Origin: Agrobacterium fabrum str. C58
Lineage (GTDB): Bacteria; Pseudomonadota; Alphaproteobacteria; Rhizobiales; Rhizobiaceae
Reading direction: 5' to 3'
Assembly (NCBI RefSeq): GCF_000092025.1
Contig: NC_003062.2
Coordinates: 742,001 to 806,000, forward strand
DNA: 64,000 nucleotides
Below the pieces are notes generated by a model, which saw nothing but the letters and a program-made list of their open reading frames with translations, did no database searches and was not told where the DNA came from. Below are positions 46,734-57,300 of this stretch, one piece after another. Both the position numbers and the translations under genes were made by a program. Numbering within the stretch: position 1 is the stretch's first letter; each line of letters opens with the position of its first letter.

Positions 46734-47234
46734 GTGACCGTCCGCCTGCGGCCCCACCACCTTCTCTGTATGCTGACCTATATCGGCAAGGGCTACACAT
46801 CGGGCTTCGTGGAAAATTACGACCGCGTTGCCTTCCGGCTGAATGCGGGCGAAGATATCGAGCTGGTGGAGGGGGCGGACGACGTCTGCGAAGGTCTGCT
46901 CTGCGAAAGCCACGCCCACTGTTTCAACGACGGTATTGTGCAACGGGACGAGACGGCCCGTCTGTCGGTTTCGACGCTTCTTGGCGAAACATTGATTGCC
47001 GGTAAAAGGCTGCGGGTGACGCCGGATTTTCTCGCCAAGATGCGCTTGGCTTTCGCCGCCGGAGACATCCGGCAGGCCTGTCGCGGCTGCCAGTGGATCA
47101 AGCTGTGCGACCGTATCGCGGCTTCGGGATTTGCCGGCGTGAAAATCGGCGTGCCGTCACAGGTGGTGCCGAAGGATGCAACGCGCCATCCGATGCTCAG
47201 GCCCAAATATGGGCCGTCCGGCCGGAAATTGTGA
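46734..47234 (+). CDS. DUF1284 domain-containing Cys-rich protein
   Basis: A 166-residue protein with the DUF1284 signature at its start (RLRPHHLLCMLTYIGKGYT) and clustered cysteines (DDVCEGLLCESHAHC, then QACRGCQWIKLCDRI). The cysteine pattern suggests an iron-sulfur or zinc site; function unknown. The start is GTG with GGCGGAG upstream. Cotranscribed with the GntR regulator just before it. A MITE-like repeat begins 19 bp after its stop. Confidence 0.88.
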   Translation: MTVRLRPHHLLCMLTYIGKGYTSGFVENYDRVAFRLNAGEDIELVEGADDVCEGLLCESHAHCFNDGIVQRDETARLSVSTLLGETLIAGKRLRVTPDFLAKMRLAFAAGDIRQACRGCQWIKLCDRIAASGFAGVKIGVPSQVVPKDATRHPMLRPKYGPSGRKL

Positions 47235-47252
47235 TGTTCTAAATTCCGCCGG

Positions 47253-47372
47253 CCCTCATCCCTGTGCTTGTCACAGGGATCCAGCCGGCGCGCGTCCACG
47301 CGACGGGGAGACTCCTTTCAGCCCAAGGACTTGGGCTGGCTAGATTCCTGTGACAAGCACAGGAATGAGGGA
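47253..47372. repeat. MITE-like palindromic intergenic element, copy B
   Basis: About 120 bp, related to 3801-3922 and 58068-58186. The left arm contains ATCCCTGTG / CACAGGGAT and the right arm ATTCCTGTG / CACAGGAAT, so base changes are matched within each arm. The central hairpin GCCCAAGGACTTGGGC is intact here. Lies between convergent genes. Confidence 0.85.
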
Positions 47373-47417
47373 GGGGCAGGAGGAATGAGGATGCGGGGAA
47401 CAACCGCCCCGTGGCAA

Positions 47418-48518
47418 TTACTCCGCCACAGTCGTCTCGGTCCGCTCCGCCGCCTTGACGGTCGCCGTGATCTCCTTCGGGTCGCGGCCGGACTTCTTGT
47501 CGTAGCTTACCTTCACCGAATAATCGCCGGGATGCAGGGTTTCCTGATGTTTCGTGCCGTAACGGCCGGAAATCTCCTTCTGCGTGCCCTGAAGGTCCTT
47601 GGTCGTTTCAACAATATCGATCCGTTCCGCGCCGGGGGCGGTGATGGCAAGAACGCCGGCATCGAGATTGAGGGTAATTTCCGAGCGTTGTCCGGCGGTT
47701 ACCGTGAATGGCTGTTCCGCCGTCACCTTGCCGAGACGGGCGCGCATCACGAAATCGCCTGCGGGCATTTCCATCATCTTGCCGGTGCCGTAAACGCCGC
47801 TGATGGTCTGGCGCGTGCCATCCAGTGTTTCCTTGGCCGACATCGCCTCGAAACGGATGTCGTCCGTCTCGACAGCCTTGCCGCCTTGCGCATAAACCGC
47901 CTTGGCGACGACAACGCCGCTCGGAATGACCAACTCGTGGCTGATCTTTTCGCCGGCCTTGATGGCAAGCGTTTCCTGCGCCCGCGCCGGCCCTATGCTG
48001 CCGGTGAGGACAATCTCGCCAGCCGGCACGAAGACCGTATTCTGCCCATAGACGCTGTCCTTGAAATCGCCCTTGGTGATTTCGGTTTTCGCCTGGGTTT
48101 CTACCTCGCCGCCGGCGCTACGCTTCGGCACCACAGTCAGTTCCGCCGCGTCGAAATTCACCTTCGGCCGCGCGATGCTTCCGTCCTTCACCTCGAAGGG
48201 CACGTCGCGGGTCACATTGCCGAGCGCCGCCACGCCGACATATCTGCCGGCCGGCAATTTTGCTTCGAAGGTGGCGTCATAGGAACCGCCGGCATTGGTC
48301 TCGGTGCGTGCGCCGGTTCGGTCGGCCTTGTAAAAATCCCAACGCACCTTGTCGCTGTTGCCAAGCGAGGGGCCGCCGTCGAACAGCACCGCGTCGGTAA
48401 CGACGTTATACTGCGGGGTCGGAGCCGGTTCCTGCGACAGCGCCGGTAGCGCCGTTGCGAAAAAAGCGGCACAGACGACATTCATGGAAAAACAAGCCAT
48501 TTTCATCACGGACCCCAT
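47418..48518 (-). CDS. Exported protein of repeated beta-sandwich-like units, unknown function
   Basis: A 366-residue protein with a signal peptide (hydrophobic VVCAAFFATALPAL, cleavage after LSQ). The mature part repeats a unit of about 80-90 residues: FEAKLPAGRYVGVAALGNV, VFVPAGEIVLTGSIG, MMEMPAGDFVMRARLGKV and TLHPGDYSVKVSYDKK mark equivalent positions. The pattern (PAGxY/F followed by a strand) resembles carboxypeptidase-regulatory or PEGA-like folds. Probably periplasmic or surface-attached; no function assignable. ATG at 48518 follows AGGGGG. Confidence 0.75.
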   Translation of the reverse strand: MGSVMKMACFSMNVVCAAFFATALPALSQEPAPTPQYNVVTDAVLFDGGPSLGNSDKVRWDFYKADRTGARTETNAGGSYDATFEAKLPAGRYVGVAALGNVTRDVPFEVKDGSIARPKVNFDAAELTVVPKRSAGGEVETQAKTEITKGDFKDSVYGQNTVFVPAGEIVLTGSIGPARAQETLAIKAGEKISHELVIPSGVVVAKAVYAQGGKAVETDDIRFEAMSAKETLDGTRQTISGVYGTGKMMEMPAGDFVMRARLGKVTAEQPFTVTAGQRSEITLNLDAGVLAITAPGAERIDIVETTKDLQGTQKEISGRYGTKHQETLHPGDYSVKVSYDKKSGRDPKEITATVKAAERTETTVAE

Positions 48519-48696
48519 TGCGGATTACCCCCTGCCAGAATCGTTGCTCCCGCAGCTCGCAATTCGCGGAACAGGAGAACCCGTTGTGCACAACGTTTTT
48601 GCCGCACTTCAGGTTCCCCGCCTGCCGCCGTAAATCCGGCCGGCGCGCTGCAACAGCCATTTATTTCGCATTTTCCGTGACTTGTTCAGGCTTTGA

Positions 48697-48716
48697 TAAC
48701 CATCTTCGGTAACCAT
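48697..48716 (+). promoter_or_regulatory. Two CtrA-like half-sites upstream of ccrM
   Basis: TAACCAT occurs twice, at 48697-48703 and 48710-48716, starts 13 bp apart, 39-58 bp before the preferred ccrM start. TTAACCAT is the half-site of the cell-cycle regulator CtrA; here the first T differs (A or G). CtrA controls ccrM in Caulobacter; the same is inferred here. Confidence 0.5.
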
Positions 48717-48718
48717 AA

Positions 48719-49900
<1,182 letters not shown>

Positions 49901-49999
49901 TCGAGAGCCGTAGAGGCTGGAGACGGACGATCCACCGCCCGCCCTTGTCAGAATACGTCTCTGTCCGGTTTAGTACCTTCAGTCCCGGATAGAGAAACG

Positions 50000-50038
50000 A
50001 CCAACGCCCGGCACCCTGGTGTCGGGCGTTGGTATTTT
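50000..50038 (+). terminator. Rho-independent terminator of ccrM
   Basis: A near-perfect 16-bp stem (ACCAACGCCCGGCACC / GGTGTCGGGCGTTGGT) followed by ATTTTC, about 100 bases after the ccrM stop. The clearest terminator in the window. Confidence 0.9.
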
Positions 50039-50051
50039 CGAATATAAAACT

Positions 50052-50285
50052 TTAGCTAGACAAGTTTCGCGCAAGAGACGCGCAGTACTGTCTCAAATCA
50101 GAGCAGTGGTTGTGAAAATCCGGTTCGGAAAGCTCACAAAAACATTGCGTCCGATGCCGCTTGCGGCAGGACTGGCGCAGGCCGGAGACCGCCATTTCCG
50201 CCTGCGCCAATTTCTTTTCCCCATCCGTTTTGAAAAACCTTGCCAAATTCTGCACGCTGTCTTCATAGGAGATGCAGAGCGGCAT
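50052..50285 (-). CDS. Possible small Cys-rich protein, doubtful
   Basis: A frame of 77 codons from ATG (MPLCISYEDSVQNLARFFKT) ending with six cysteines overall and a protein-like composition. It lies 51 bp downstream of an alpha/beta hydrolase on the same strand. No good ribosome-binding site and no recognised family. The frame stays protein-like for 12 codons upstream of the ATG, so it may be a remnant. It occupies the otherwise empty 49901-50336 gap. Confidence 0.3.
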   Translation of the reverse strand: MPLCISYEDSVQNLARFFKTDGEKKLAQAEMAVSGLRQSCRKRHRTQCFCELSEPDFHNHCSDLRQYCASLARNLSS

Positions 50286-50336
50286 TGGCGATCGCTCGCA
50301 GGAGGCCTTGTTCGCTTCGGCTTAACGGTTATAAGA

Positions 50337-51092
50337 TCAGTGAAAAGTGGCAGCAGGGGCAAGTATCCTCGTCAGGAAATTGCGCAGGACTGGAGCGGTA
50401 AGCTCGCCCGCGATACGATGCCCACATTCAAAAGTCTGAAGGTCGACGGATAGTCCTGCTTCCGAAATCGCATTTGCGAATCTCTCGGCTTGATCCACCG
50501 GTGCACGATCGTCATGTTTACCATGCAAGAGAAGTGTTTCTGCGCGAATTTTGTGTGAATGAAACAGAGCAGAACGATCCAAGAAAGCTGTATTCGTAAG
50601 TCCAGCCTCTTTCTCAATTGCCAACTGCAAACCCCGCGGACTGCTTTGATAAGCTCGTTTGAGATCGTAAACGCCACTCGATAGAATGACAGCGCGCAGA
50701 TCGGGCATCTGGGTGGCAACCATCGCCGACGCGACTGCCCCGCGACTATTGCCGTAAAGAATGATTCGTTCGGGATCGATTAAAGATTGCTTCTGAAGAA
50801 AACCCAAGGCAGCTATAATCGCCTGCTGGGTGGTTGGACCGCAAAAGTCTGTGGGGCCTTCGGATGCGCCAAATCCGGGCTGCGAAACCGCCGCCGCCGT
50901 GACGTTCAGGCGGGATGAGAAACGGAGCAGCATTCCGTTATCGACAGCCTCTTTCGCCCCCAGAAGAAGCCCGCCCTGATTGCCATGAACAAACAGTATC
51001 GCTCCCTTCGGTGGAAATGCGGTTTGAGCCTGGAAAAGTTCAACGGCCGCGCCATCACCTCGATCAATAATATGTCGCGATATCGCAGACAT
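50337..51092 (-). CDS. Alpha/beta hydrolase (dienelactone-hydrolase-like)
   Basis: A 251-residue alpha/beta hydrolase. Oxyanion region ILFVHGNQGGLLLG, nucleophile elbow ILYGNSRGAVASAM (Gly-Asn-Ser-Arg-Gly), acid and histidine in LLLHGKHDDRAPV and FECGHRIAGE. Probably a peptidase S9-like or esterase enzyme acting in the cytoplasm. Its base composition is visibly less GC-rich than its neighbours, with more A/T third positions, which hints at transfer. Substrate unknown. Confidence 0.85.
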   Translation of the reverse strand: MSAISRHIIDRGDGAAVELFQAQTAFPPKGAILFVHGNQGGLLLGAKEAVDNGMLLRFSSRLNVTAAAVSQPGFGASEGPTDFCGPTTQQAIIAALGFLQKQSLIDPERIILYGNSRGAVASAMVATQMPDLRAVILSSGVYDLKRAYQSSPRGLQLAIEKEAGLTNTAFLDRSALFHSHKIRAETLLLHGKHDDRAPVDQAERFANAISEAGLSVDLQTFECGHRIAGELTAPVLRNFLTRILAPAATFH

Positions 51093-51140
51093 GGCCAGCC
51101 CTCAAGTTACAGCCGATGGGTGTAGAGACTACGAATGTCT

Positions 51141-51752
51141 TTACACCTCCACCCCATAGGCCCGCAAATCCTGCTTCAGCTTTTCCGCGCCGGTAAAATG
51201 CACGGCCTGCCAGCCGGCGGCCTTGGCGCCTTCGACATTGGCGAGCGTATCGTCGATGAAGAGGCTGGTGGCCGGATTGAGGCCGAATTCTTTGGCGTGC
51301 AGATGGTAGATCGCCACATCCGGCTTCAAAAGCTTCACGTCGCCGGAGACCGTTACGCCGCGCGGCAGGGTGAGGAAGGGGAACATCTTCTGCGCTTCGC
51401 GAAAAGTGTCGGAGGCGAAGTTGGTCAGCATCGTCACATCATGGCCGCTGTCGATCAGGGCAACCATGATCGCGACGCTGTCATCATAGGAGTGCGAGAC
51501 CATCTCGTGCCAGAACTTGCGGAAGGCGCGGATGTGCTCTTCCCGTTCGGGAAACCGCTCAAGCAGCAGCGCCTCGGCATCTTCCCAGCGGCGGCCGCGA
51601 TCCTGTTCGAGGTTCCAGTCATGGGTGCAGACATTCTCGAAGAACCATTGGCGCTCATCGGCATCGGGAATGAGGCGGCTATAGGGAATATGCGGATCGT
51701 AATGGATCAGCACCTTGCCGATGTCGAATACGATATGGTCAATCTTGGTCAT
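51141..51752 (-). CDS. HAD-superfamily hydrolase (subfamily IA, YihX-like)
   Basis: A 203-residue HAD enzyme of the IA v3 type. Motif I IVFDIGKVLIHYDPH (the second acidic residue replaced by Gly-Lys as in haloacid-dehalogenase and YihX-like proteins), motif II TMLTNFASDTF, motif III lysine in DVKLLKPDVAIYHLH, motif IV SLFIDDTLANVEGA. Could be a sugar phosphatase; substrate unknown. ATG overlaps the mutY stop (ATGA at 51749-51752). Confidence 0.9.
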   Translation of the reverse strand: MTKIDHIVFDIGKVLIHYDPHIPYSRLIPDADERQWFFENVCTHDWNLEQDRGRRWEDAEALLLERFPEREEHIRAFRKFWHEMVSHSYDDSVAIMVALIDSGHDVTMLTNFASDTFREAQKMFPFLTLPRGVTVSGDVKLLKPDVAIYHLHAKEFGLNPATSLFIDDTLANVEGAKAAGWQAVHFTGAEKLKQDLRAYGVEV

Positions 51753-52852
51753 CGAAACTTCCTGCTTTTATCGAATGCGGATGGAATAGCCTCTGCAATG
51801 ACTTTTTTCATCACCGTTGGCAGCGCCTGCGCGTCAAGATTTGTAACCGGCTCCCACCATCCGTCATCCGGTCCGGTTTGAAGGCCATCCGGAACCTGCG
51901 CGCGATAGACGGTCAGACGCAGTTCGAAATGGGTGAAGACATGCCCGATCACGCCCGCCATCTGCCAGCCGGCAGCAAAGGGTGCATGGCTCACCTCCGT
52001 GCCGCCATCCATCCGCGCAGTCCACGCCGTTGTCGGCACCTCGGTCATGCCGCCGAGGAGCCCGCTGTCGATGCGCCGCCGCAGCAGAATCTCGCCCTCT
52101 GTATTCACTGCGACGAAAGCAGCCCCGAGCCGCACCGGCTTTGCCTTTTTTGCGGCTTTCACCGGAAAACGTTCCGGCTCGTCACGGGTAAGCGCCAGAC
52201 AGGCGCCATTGAAGGGACAGAGCGCGCAGGCCGGCCGTTTCGGCGTGCAGATCGTTGCGCCGAGATCCATCATCGCCTGCGCAAAATCCCCTGGCCTCTC
52301 GGCAGGGGTCAATTCCGCCACCTTCGCCTTCATCGCCGGTTTGGAGCCGGGCAGGGGCGCGTCGATGGCAAAGAGCCGCGAAATCACGCGCTCGACATTG
52401 CCGTCCATGACAGCAGCCTGCCGGTTGAAGGCGATGGCCGCGACGGCGGCGGACGTATAATCGCCGATGCCGGGCAACTGCTTCAGACCTTCTTCCGTGT
52501 CCGGAAAGACGCCACCATGCTCGCGCGCCACGGCTTCCGCGCATTTTTTAAGGTTGCGGGCGCGGGCGTAGTAGCCAAGTCCCGCCCAGGCGGCCATGAC
52601 ATCCTCGACCGGTGCCGTCGCCAGATCGTCAACACGTGGCCAGGCGGCAAGAAACTTCAGGAAATAGGGCTTTACCGCTTGCACCGTCGTCTGCTGCAGC
52701 ATCACTTCTGAAAGCCAGACGTGGTAGGGATCGGCACGTTTTCCTCGTGCCGCCATGGCCGGGGAGGTGCGCCACGGCAGTTCGCGATGATGCCGGTCGT
52801 ACCATGCGAGCAGCATCTGCGCATAAGACGACGGGGCGGTTTTTTGAAGCAT
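51749..52852 (-). CDS. mutY: A/G-specific adenine DNA glycosylase MutY
   Basis: Removes adenine paired with 8-oxoguanine. Length 367 residues. HhH-GPD core with WLSEVMLQQTTVQAVKPYF (catalytic Glu), LPGIGDYTSAAVAAIAFN (hairpin and catalytic Asp region at GNVERVISRL), then the 4Fe-4S loop CTPKRPACALCPFNGAC, and a C-terminal NUDIX-like 8-oxoG recognition domain. Starts MLQKTAPSSYAQMLLAWYD. Upstream of the HAD gene, which it overlaps, and divergent from the DciA-like gene. Confidence 0.96.
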   Translation of the reverse strand: MLQKTAPSSYAQMLLAWYDRHHRELPWRTSPAMAARGKRADPYHVWLSEVMLQQTTVQAVKPYFLKFLAAWPRVDDLATAPVEDVMAAWAGLGYYARARNLKKCAEAVAREHGGVFPDTEEGLKQLPGIGDYTSAAVAAIAFNRQAAVMDGNVERVISRLFAIDAPLPGSKPAMKAKVAELTPAERPGDFAQAMMDLGATICTPKRPACALCPFNGACLALTRDEPERFPVKAAKKAKPVRLGAAFVAVNTEGEILLRRRIDSGLLGGMTEVPTTAWTARMDGGTEVSHAPFAAGWQMAGVIGHVFTHFELRLTVYRAQVPDGLQTGPDDGWWEPVTNLDAQALPTVMKKVIAEAIPSAFDKSRKFR

Positions 52853-52950
52853 GGTTTGCCGTTTCTGTTCGATTTGGCCTATAGTTGGGACATAAGAAGC
52901 AGGCGATCAAGAACATGTGGATTCGCCGGCTCCCAAAACGTGAGTGAAAC

Positions 52951-53478
52951 ATGCGTTATCCCCAGAAGGGCGTTGTACAGAGGAAGGGCGTCGTCCAGAT
53001 CGCCGAGGTCGCCAATGGCATCATGGACCCCGTGCTGTCGAAGCGGGCGGGCATCAACACGGCGCTGCTCGGCTCCTGGGATGAGATCGCAGGTGATGAC
53101 TTTGCCGATTGCACCCGGCCGGAAAAGATCACCTGGCCGCGCCGCGACGAGGGCCCGGATCGCGGCGGTTACCAGCCCGGCGTGCTGACGATCGCCTGCG
53201 AAGGCGCGCGCGCCCTGTTTCTCACCCATGCCCAGGGCGAACTCATCGCCCGCATCAACGGCTTTTTCGGCTTTCCGGCCGTGCGCCAGATCAGGATCGT
53301 GCAGAAGCCGGTGTCGCAGGCCATCACCCGCCGTCGCAAACCGCAGCCCCTGCGTGGTGATGCGGCAAAACGTCTCGATGACATGATGGAAGGCCTCGAG
53401 AGCGAGGCATTGCGCAAGGCGGTGGAACGGCTTGGCACGGCGGTCTTGCAGAAGAAGCCGCGTGGCCGAAGCATTTGA
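52951..53478 (+). CDS. DciA-like (DUF721) replicative helicase loader candidate
   Basis: A 175-residue DUF721 protein. The KH-like core runs from about residue 35 (LLGSWDEIAGDDFADCTRPE) to FGFPAVRQIRIVQKP, with GVLTIACEGARALFLTHAQG. DciA proteins of this family load DnaB in bacteria lacking DnaC, so it likely acts at replication initiation. The helical C-terminal tail is basic. Divergent from mutY, upstream of the DsbA gene. Confidence 0.85.
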   Translation: MRYPQKGVVQRKGVVQIAEVANGIMDPVLSKRAGINTALLGSWDEIAGDDFADCTRPEKITWPRRDEGPDRGGYQPGVLTIACEGARALFLTHAQGELIARINGFFGFPAVRQIRIVQKPVSQAITRRRKPQPLRGDAAKRLDDMMEGLESEALRKAVERLGTAVLQKKPRGRSI

Positions 53479-53606
53479 TCGGTGCGGTTGTCCTTGACTG
53501 GTCACAATTCTTTGACAAGAAGAGTCCAGAACTCCGCTTGTGATGAACAGGCCGTCGCTATATCGGAATCAACGGACAATAGAGTCTATTACCAACAGGT
53601 GCTTTC

Positions 53607-54287
53607 ATGCATTTTCCCGAACTGACCATTTCCCGTCGCAGCCTTCTCGGCGGTGTTGCTCTTGCCGCCATTGCCACGGCCCTGCCGTTTGCCTTCACGC
53701 CCGGCATTGCCGAAGCGCAGGAACTGCCTGAATCCACCGGTGACGTGGATATGGCTGCGGTGATGAAGCCCGGCCCGCTGCCGGAAGCAGCGCTCGGCGA
53801 TGCCAACGCACCCGTCAAGATCGTCGAATATATGTCGATGACCTGCCCGCACTGCGCCAACTTCCACAACAAGACCTTCGAAGAAATCAAGAAGAAGTAC
53901 ATCGATACCGGCAAGGTCTATTTCGTGCTGCGCGAATTCCCGTTCGATCCGCGCGCCGCTGCCGCCTTCATGCTGGCGCGCTGCGCGCCGGAAGGTCAGT
54001 ATTTCCCCTTCGTTTCCATGCTGTTCAAACAGCAGCAGAGCTGGGCTGTCGCCCAGGATGCGCGTGCCGCCCTGCTGCAAATGTCGAAAATGGCCGGTTT
54101 CTCACAGGAGTCTTTCGAGGCCTGCTTGACGAACCAGAAACTTCTGGATGATGTGAACGCAACCATGCAACGCGGTGCGACGGAATTCGGCGTCAACTCC
54201 ACGCCGACTTTCATCATCAACGGCAAGAAATACGCAGGAGACATGTCGGTTGAAACCATGTCGGCTGTCATCGACAAGCTGCTCTGA
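53607..54287 (+). CDS. DsbA family thiol:disulfide oxidoreductase (BdbD-like)
   Basis: A 226-residue periplasmic thioredoxin-fold protein. The signal peptide contains a twin-arginine (SRRSLLGGVALAAIA) and ends near AEAQE. The redox motif is CPHC in MSMTCPHCANFHNKTF, with the cis-proline in NSTPTFIINGKKYAG. Such single-domain DsbA-like proteins introduce disulfides in envelope proteins. Monocistronic; a clear terminator follows at 54308. Confidence 0.93.
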   Translation: MHFPELTISRRSLLGGVALAAIATALPFAFTPGIAEAQELPESTGDVDMAAVMKPGPLPEAALGDANAPVKIVEYMSMTCPHCANFHNKTFEEIKKKYIDTGKVYFVLREFPFDPRAAAAFMLARCAPEGQYFPFVSMLFKQQQSWAVAQDARAALLQMSKMAGFSQESFEACLTNQKLLDDVNATMQRGATEFGVNSTPTFIINGKKYAGDMSVETMSAVIDKLL

Positions 54288-54307
54288 TCACCGAAGCCTT
54301 CAGAAAG

Positions 54308-54342
54308 CGGGCGGCGGATATTTCCGCACGCCCGTTTTTTAT
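54308..54342 (+). terminator. Rho-independent terminator of the DsbA-like gene
   Basis: Stem CGGGCGGCGGA / TCCGC-A-CGCCCG with a TATT loop and one bulged A, followed by TTTTTTATT. It lies 20-63 bases after the dsbA-like stop and just before smc. Confidence 0.88.
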
Positions 54343-54371
54343 TGCCCATCTTCTTGCTGGGGTGTGACGGC

Positions 54372-57300
54372 ATGAAGTTCAACAAGCTCCGCGTCGTCGG
54401 TTTCAAGTCCTTCGTTGAACCCTCCGAATTCATCATCGAGCCCGGTCTGACCGGCGTTGTCGGCCCGAATGGCTGCGGCAAGTCCAATCTGGTCGAAGCG
54501 CTGCGCTGGGTGATGGGCGAGAATTCCTACAAGAACATGCGCGCATCCGGCATGGATGACGTCATCTTTTCCGGCTCCGGCAACCGCCCGGCCAGAAACA
54601 CCGCCGAAGTCGGCCTTTATCTCGACAATTCCGACCGCACCGCGCCCGCCGCTTTCAACGATGCCGATGAAATTCAGGTGACGCGCCGCATCGAGCGCGA
54701 AAACGGCTCCGTTTACCGCATCAATGGCAAGGAAGCCCGCGCCAAGGATGTGCAACTGCTGTTTGCCGATGCCTCCACCGGCGCCCGCTCGCCCTCCATG
54801 GTGGGGCAAGGGCGTATCGGCGAGCTCATCAATGCCAAGCCACAAGCCCGTCGCCAGCTGCTGGAAGAGGCGGCCGGCATTTCCGGCCTGCATTCGCGCC
54901 GCCACGAGGCCGAGCTTCGCCTGCGCGCCGCCGAGACCAATCTGGAGCGTCTGGAAGACGTGACTGCCCAGCTGGAAAGCCAGATCGAAAGCCTGAAACG
55001 TCAGGCGCGCCAGGCCAACCGCTTCAAGATGCTGTCCGCCGATATCCGCGCTCGCGAGGCGACCCTTCTGCACATCCGCTGGGTGGAGGCGAAGGAAGCG
55101 GAAGGCGAGGCGGAAAGCGCGCTCAATCAGGCGACCAACATCGTCGCCGAAAAGGCTCAAGGCCAGATGGAAGCGGCCAAGCAGCAGGGCATCGCCAGCC
55201 TGAAATTGCCGGAACTGCGCGAGGACGAGGCCCGCGTGGCCGCCGCCCTGCAACGCCTGCAGATCGCCCGCACCCAGCTGGATGACGAGGCAAACCGCCT
55301 GCTGCGCCGTCGTGACGAACTGGCCCGCCGTCTCTCGCAGCTTGGCGAGGATATCGTCCGCGAGGAACGGCTGGTCGCCGATAATGCCCAGATACTCGCA
55401 CGGCTGGACGAAGAAGAGGCCGAACTTCTCGACATCCTCTCCGATTCCGGTCGTCATGCGGATGAGATGCGCGAAGCCTTCGAGGCTGCGGCCGTCAAGC
55501 TGGCGGAAAGCGAAGCCGTTTTCACATCAATCACCGCCGAACGCGCCGAGGCGGCGGCCGGCCGTCAGCAGTTGGAGCGGGCGATCCGCGATCTTTCTGA
55601 CCGCAAGCTGCGGCTGGAGCGGCAATCGCAGGAAGCCTCTGCCGAGATTGACACCATCGACGAAAAACTCTCCGGTCTTCCCGACCCCGCGGAGCGGCGC
55701 GAAGCGGTGGAAGCGGCTGAGATTGCCGTCGAGGACGCGTTGATCGTGGCGGAGGAGGCCGAGGCCGCCGTTGCCGAGGCGCGTTCCGCCGAAGCGCTGG
55801 CGCGCGGGCCGCTGGAAACGGCGAAGAACCGGCTGAATGCGCTGGATACCGAAGCACGCACCATCACCAAAATGCTCGCCACCAGCGCTGCCGCCAATGG
55901 TAGTTTCACGCCGGTGGCGGAAGAAATGACGGTGGAGCGCGGTTATGAGGCCGCACTTGGCGCGGCGCTTGGCGACGATCTCGAAAGCCCGCTCGATGCG
56001 AGCGCCCCCGCCTATTGGGGCGGCAATGGAAACGGTGCGGATGATCCCGGCCTGCCGCAGGGCGCTAAACCGCTTCTGGACTATGCGCAGGCGCCGGATG
56101 CCCTCCGGCGCGCCCTTGCACAGATTGGTGTCGTTGCAGACGTATCGGAGGCCCGACGCCTTCTGCCGTCGCTGAAAGCCGGCCAGCGGCTGGTAACGCG
56201 CGAAGGCGCGCTGTTCCGCTGGGACGGCCATATCGCCAGCGCCGATGCGCCGGGTGCTGCGGCCCTTCGCCTGTCGCAGAAGAACCGCCTCGCCGAAATC
56301 GAAGCCGAACTGGACGAGGCCCGCTCCATTCTGGAAGAGGCCGAAGACCAGCTTGCCGCGAAAACCGAGGACATCAGAAGCAGTGAATTGCGGCTCTCGG
56401 AGGTGCGTGACCGGAGCCGGCTCGCGACCCGTCAGCTTGCCGAGGCACGCGAGGCGCTGACATCCGCCGAACGGGCCTCGGGCGATCTGCTGCGCCGCCG
56501 GGATGTCGTTTCCGAAGCGCAGAACCAGATCGGCGCGCAGATCGACGAGATCGCCGTTCAGGAAGAAAATGCCCGCATCGAAATGGAAGATGCGCCGGAT
56601 CTTTCCGTGCTTGATCTCCGGCTGCGTGAAAGCCAGCTGGAAGTCGCGACCGACCGCGGCCTGCTGGCGGAGGCCCGCGCTCGCCATGAAGGCGTGAGTC
56701 GCGAGGCGGAAAGCCGCCAGCGCAGAATTCAGGCCATAGGGCAGGAGCGTTCCACCTGGGCATCGCGCGCTGCAAGTGCGGCCGATCATATCGCCACATT
56801 GCGCGAACGCGAGGAAGAGGCGCGCGAGGAAATCGCCGAGCTTGATATAGCGCCGGAGGAATTCGACGAGAAACGCCGCAACCTCCTCAACGAATTGCAA
56901 AAGACCGAAGACGCCCGCCGCGCCGCCGCCGACCGGCTGGCCGAGGCGGAAAACCTGCAGCGTGCCGCCGATCGGGTGGCGGCAACGGCGCTTTCCGAAC
57001 TGGCCGAAGCCCGCGAAAAGCGCGGCCGTGCCGAAGAACGTCTGGTTTCCGCCCGCGAGAAACGGCTGGAAACCGAACACCGCATCCGCGAAACACTGAA
57101 TACCGAGCCTCATATGGCATTTCGCCTGACCGGCCTTGGCCCGGATCAGCCGAAGCCCGATATCCGCGATGTCGAGCGCGATCTCGACCGGCTGAAGATC
57201 GAGCGCGAAAGGCTTGGTGCCGTCAATCTGCGCGCCGAGGAGGAACAGGCGGAGCTTTCCGGCAAGCTCGAGGCGCTGATCAAGGAGCGGGATGATATCA

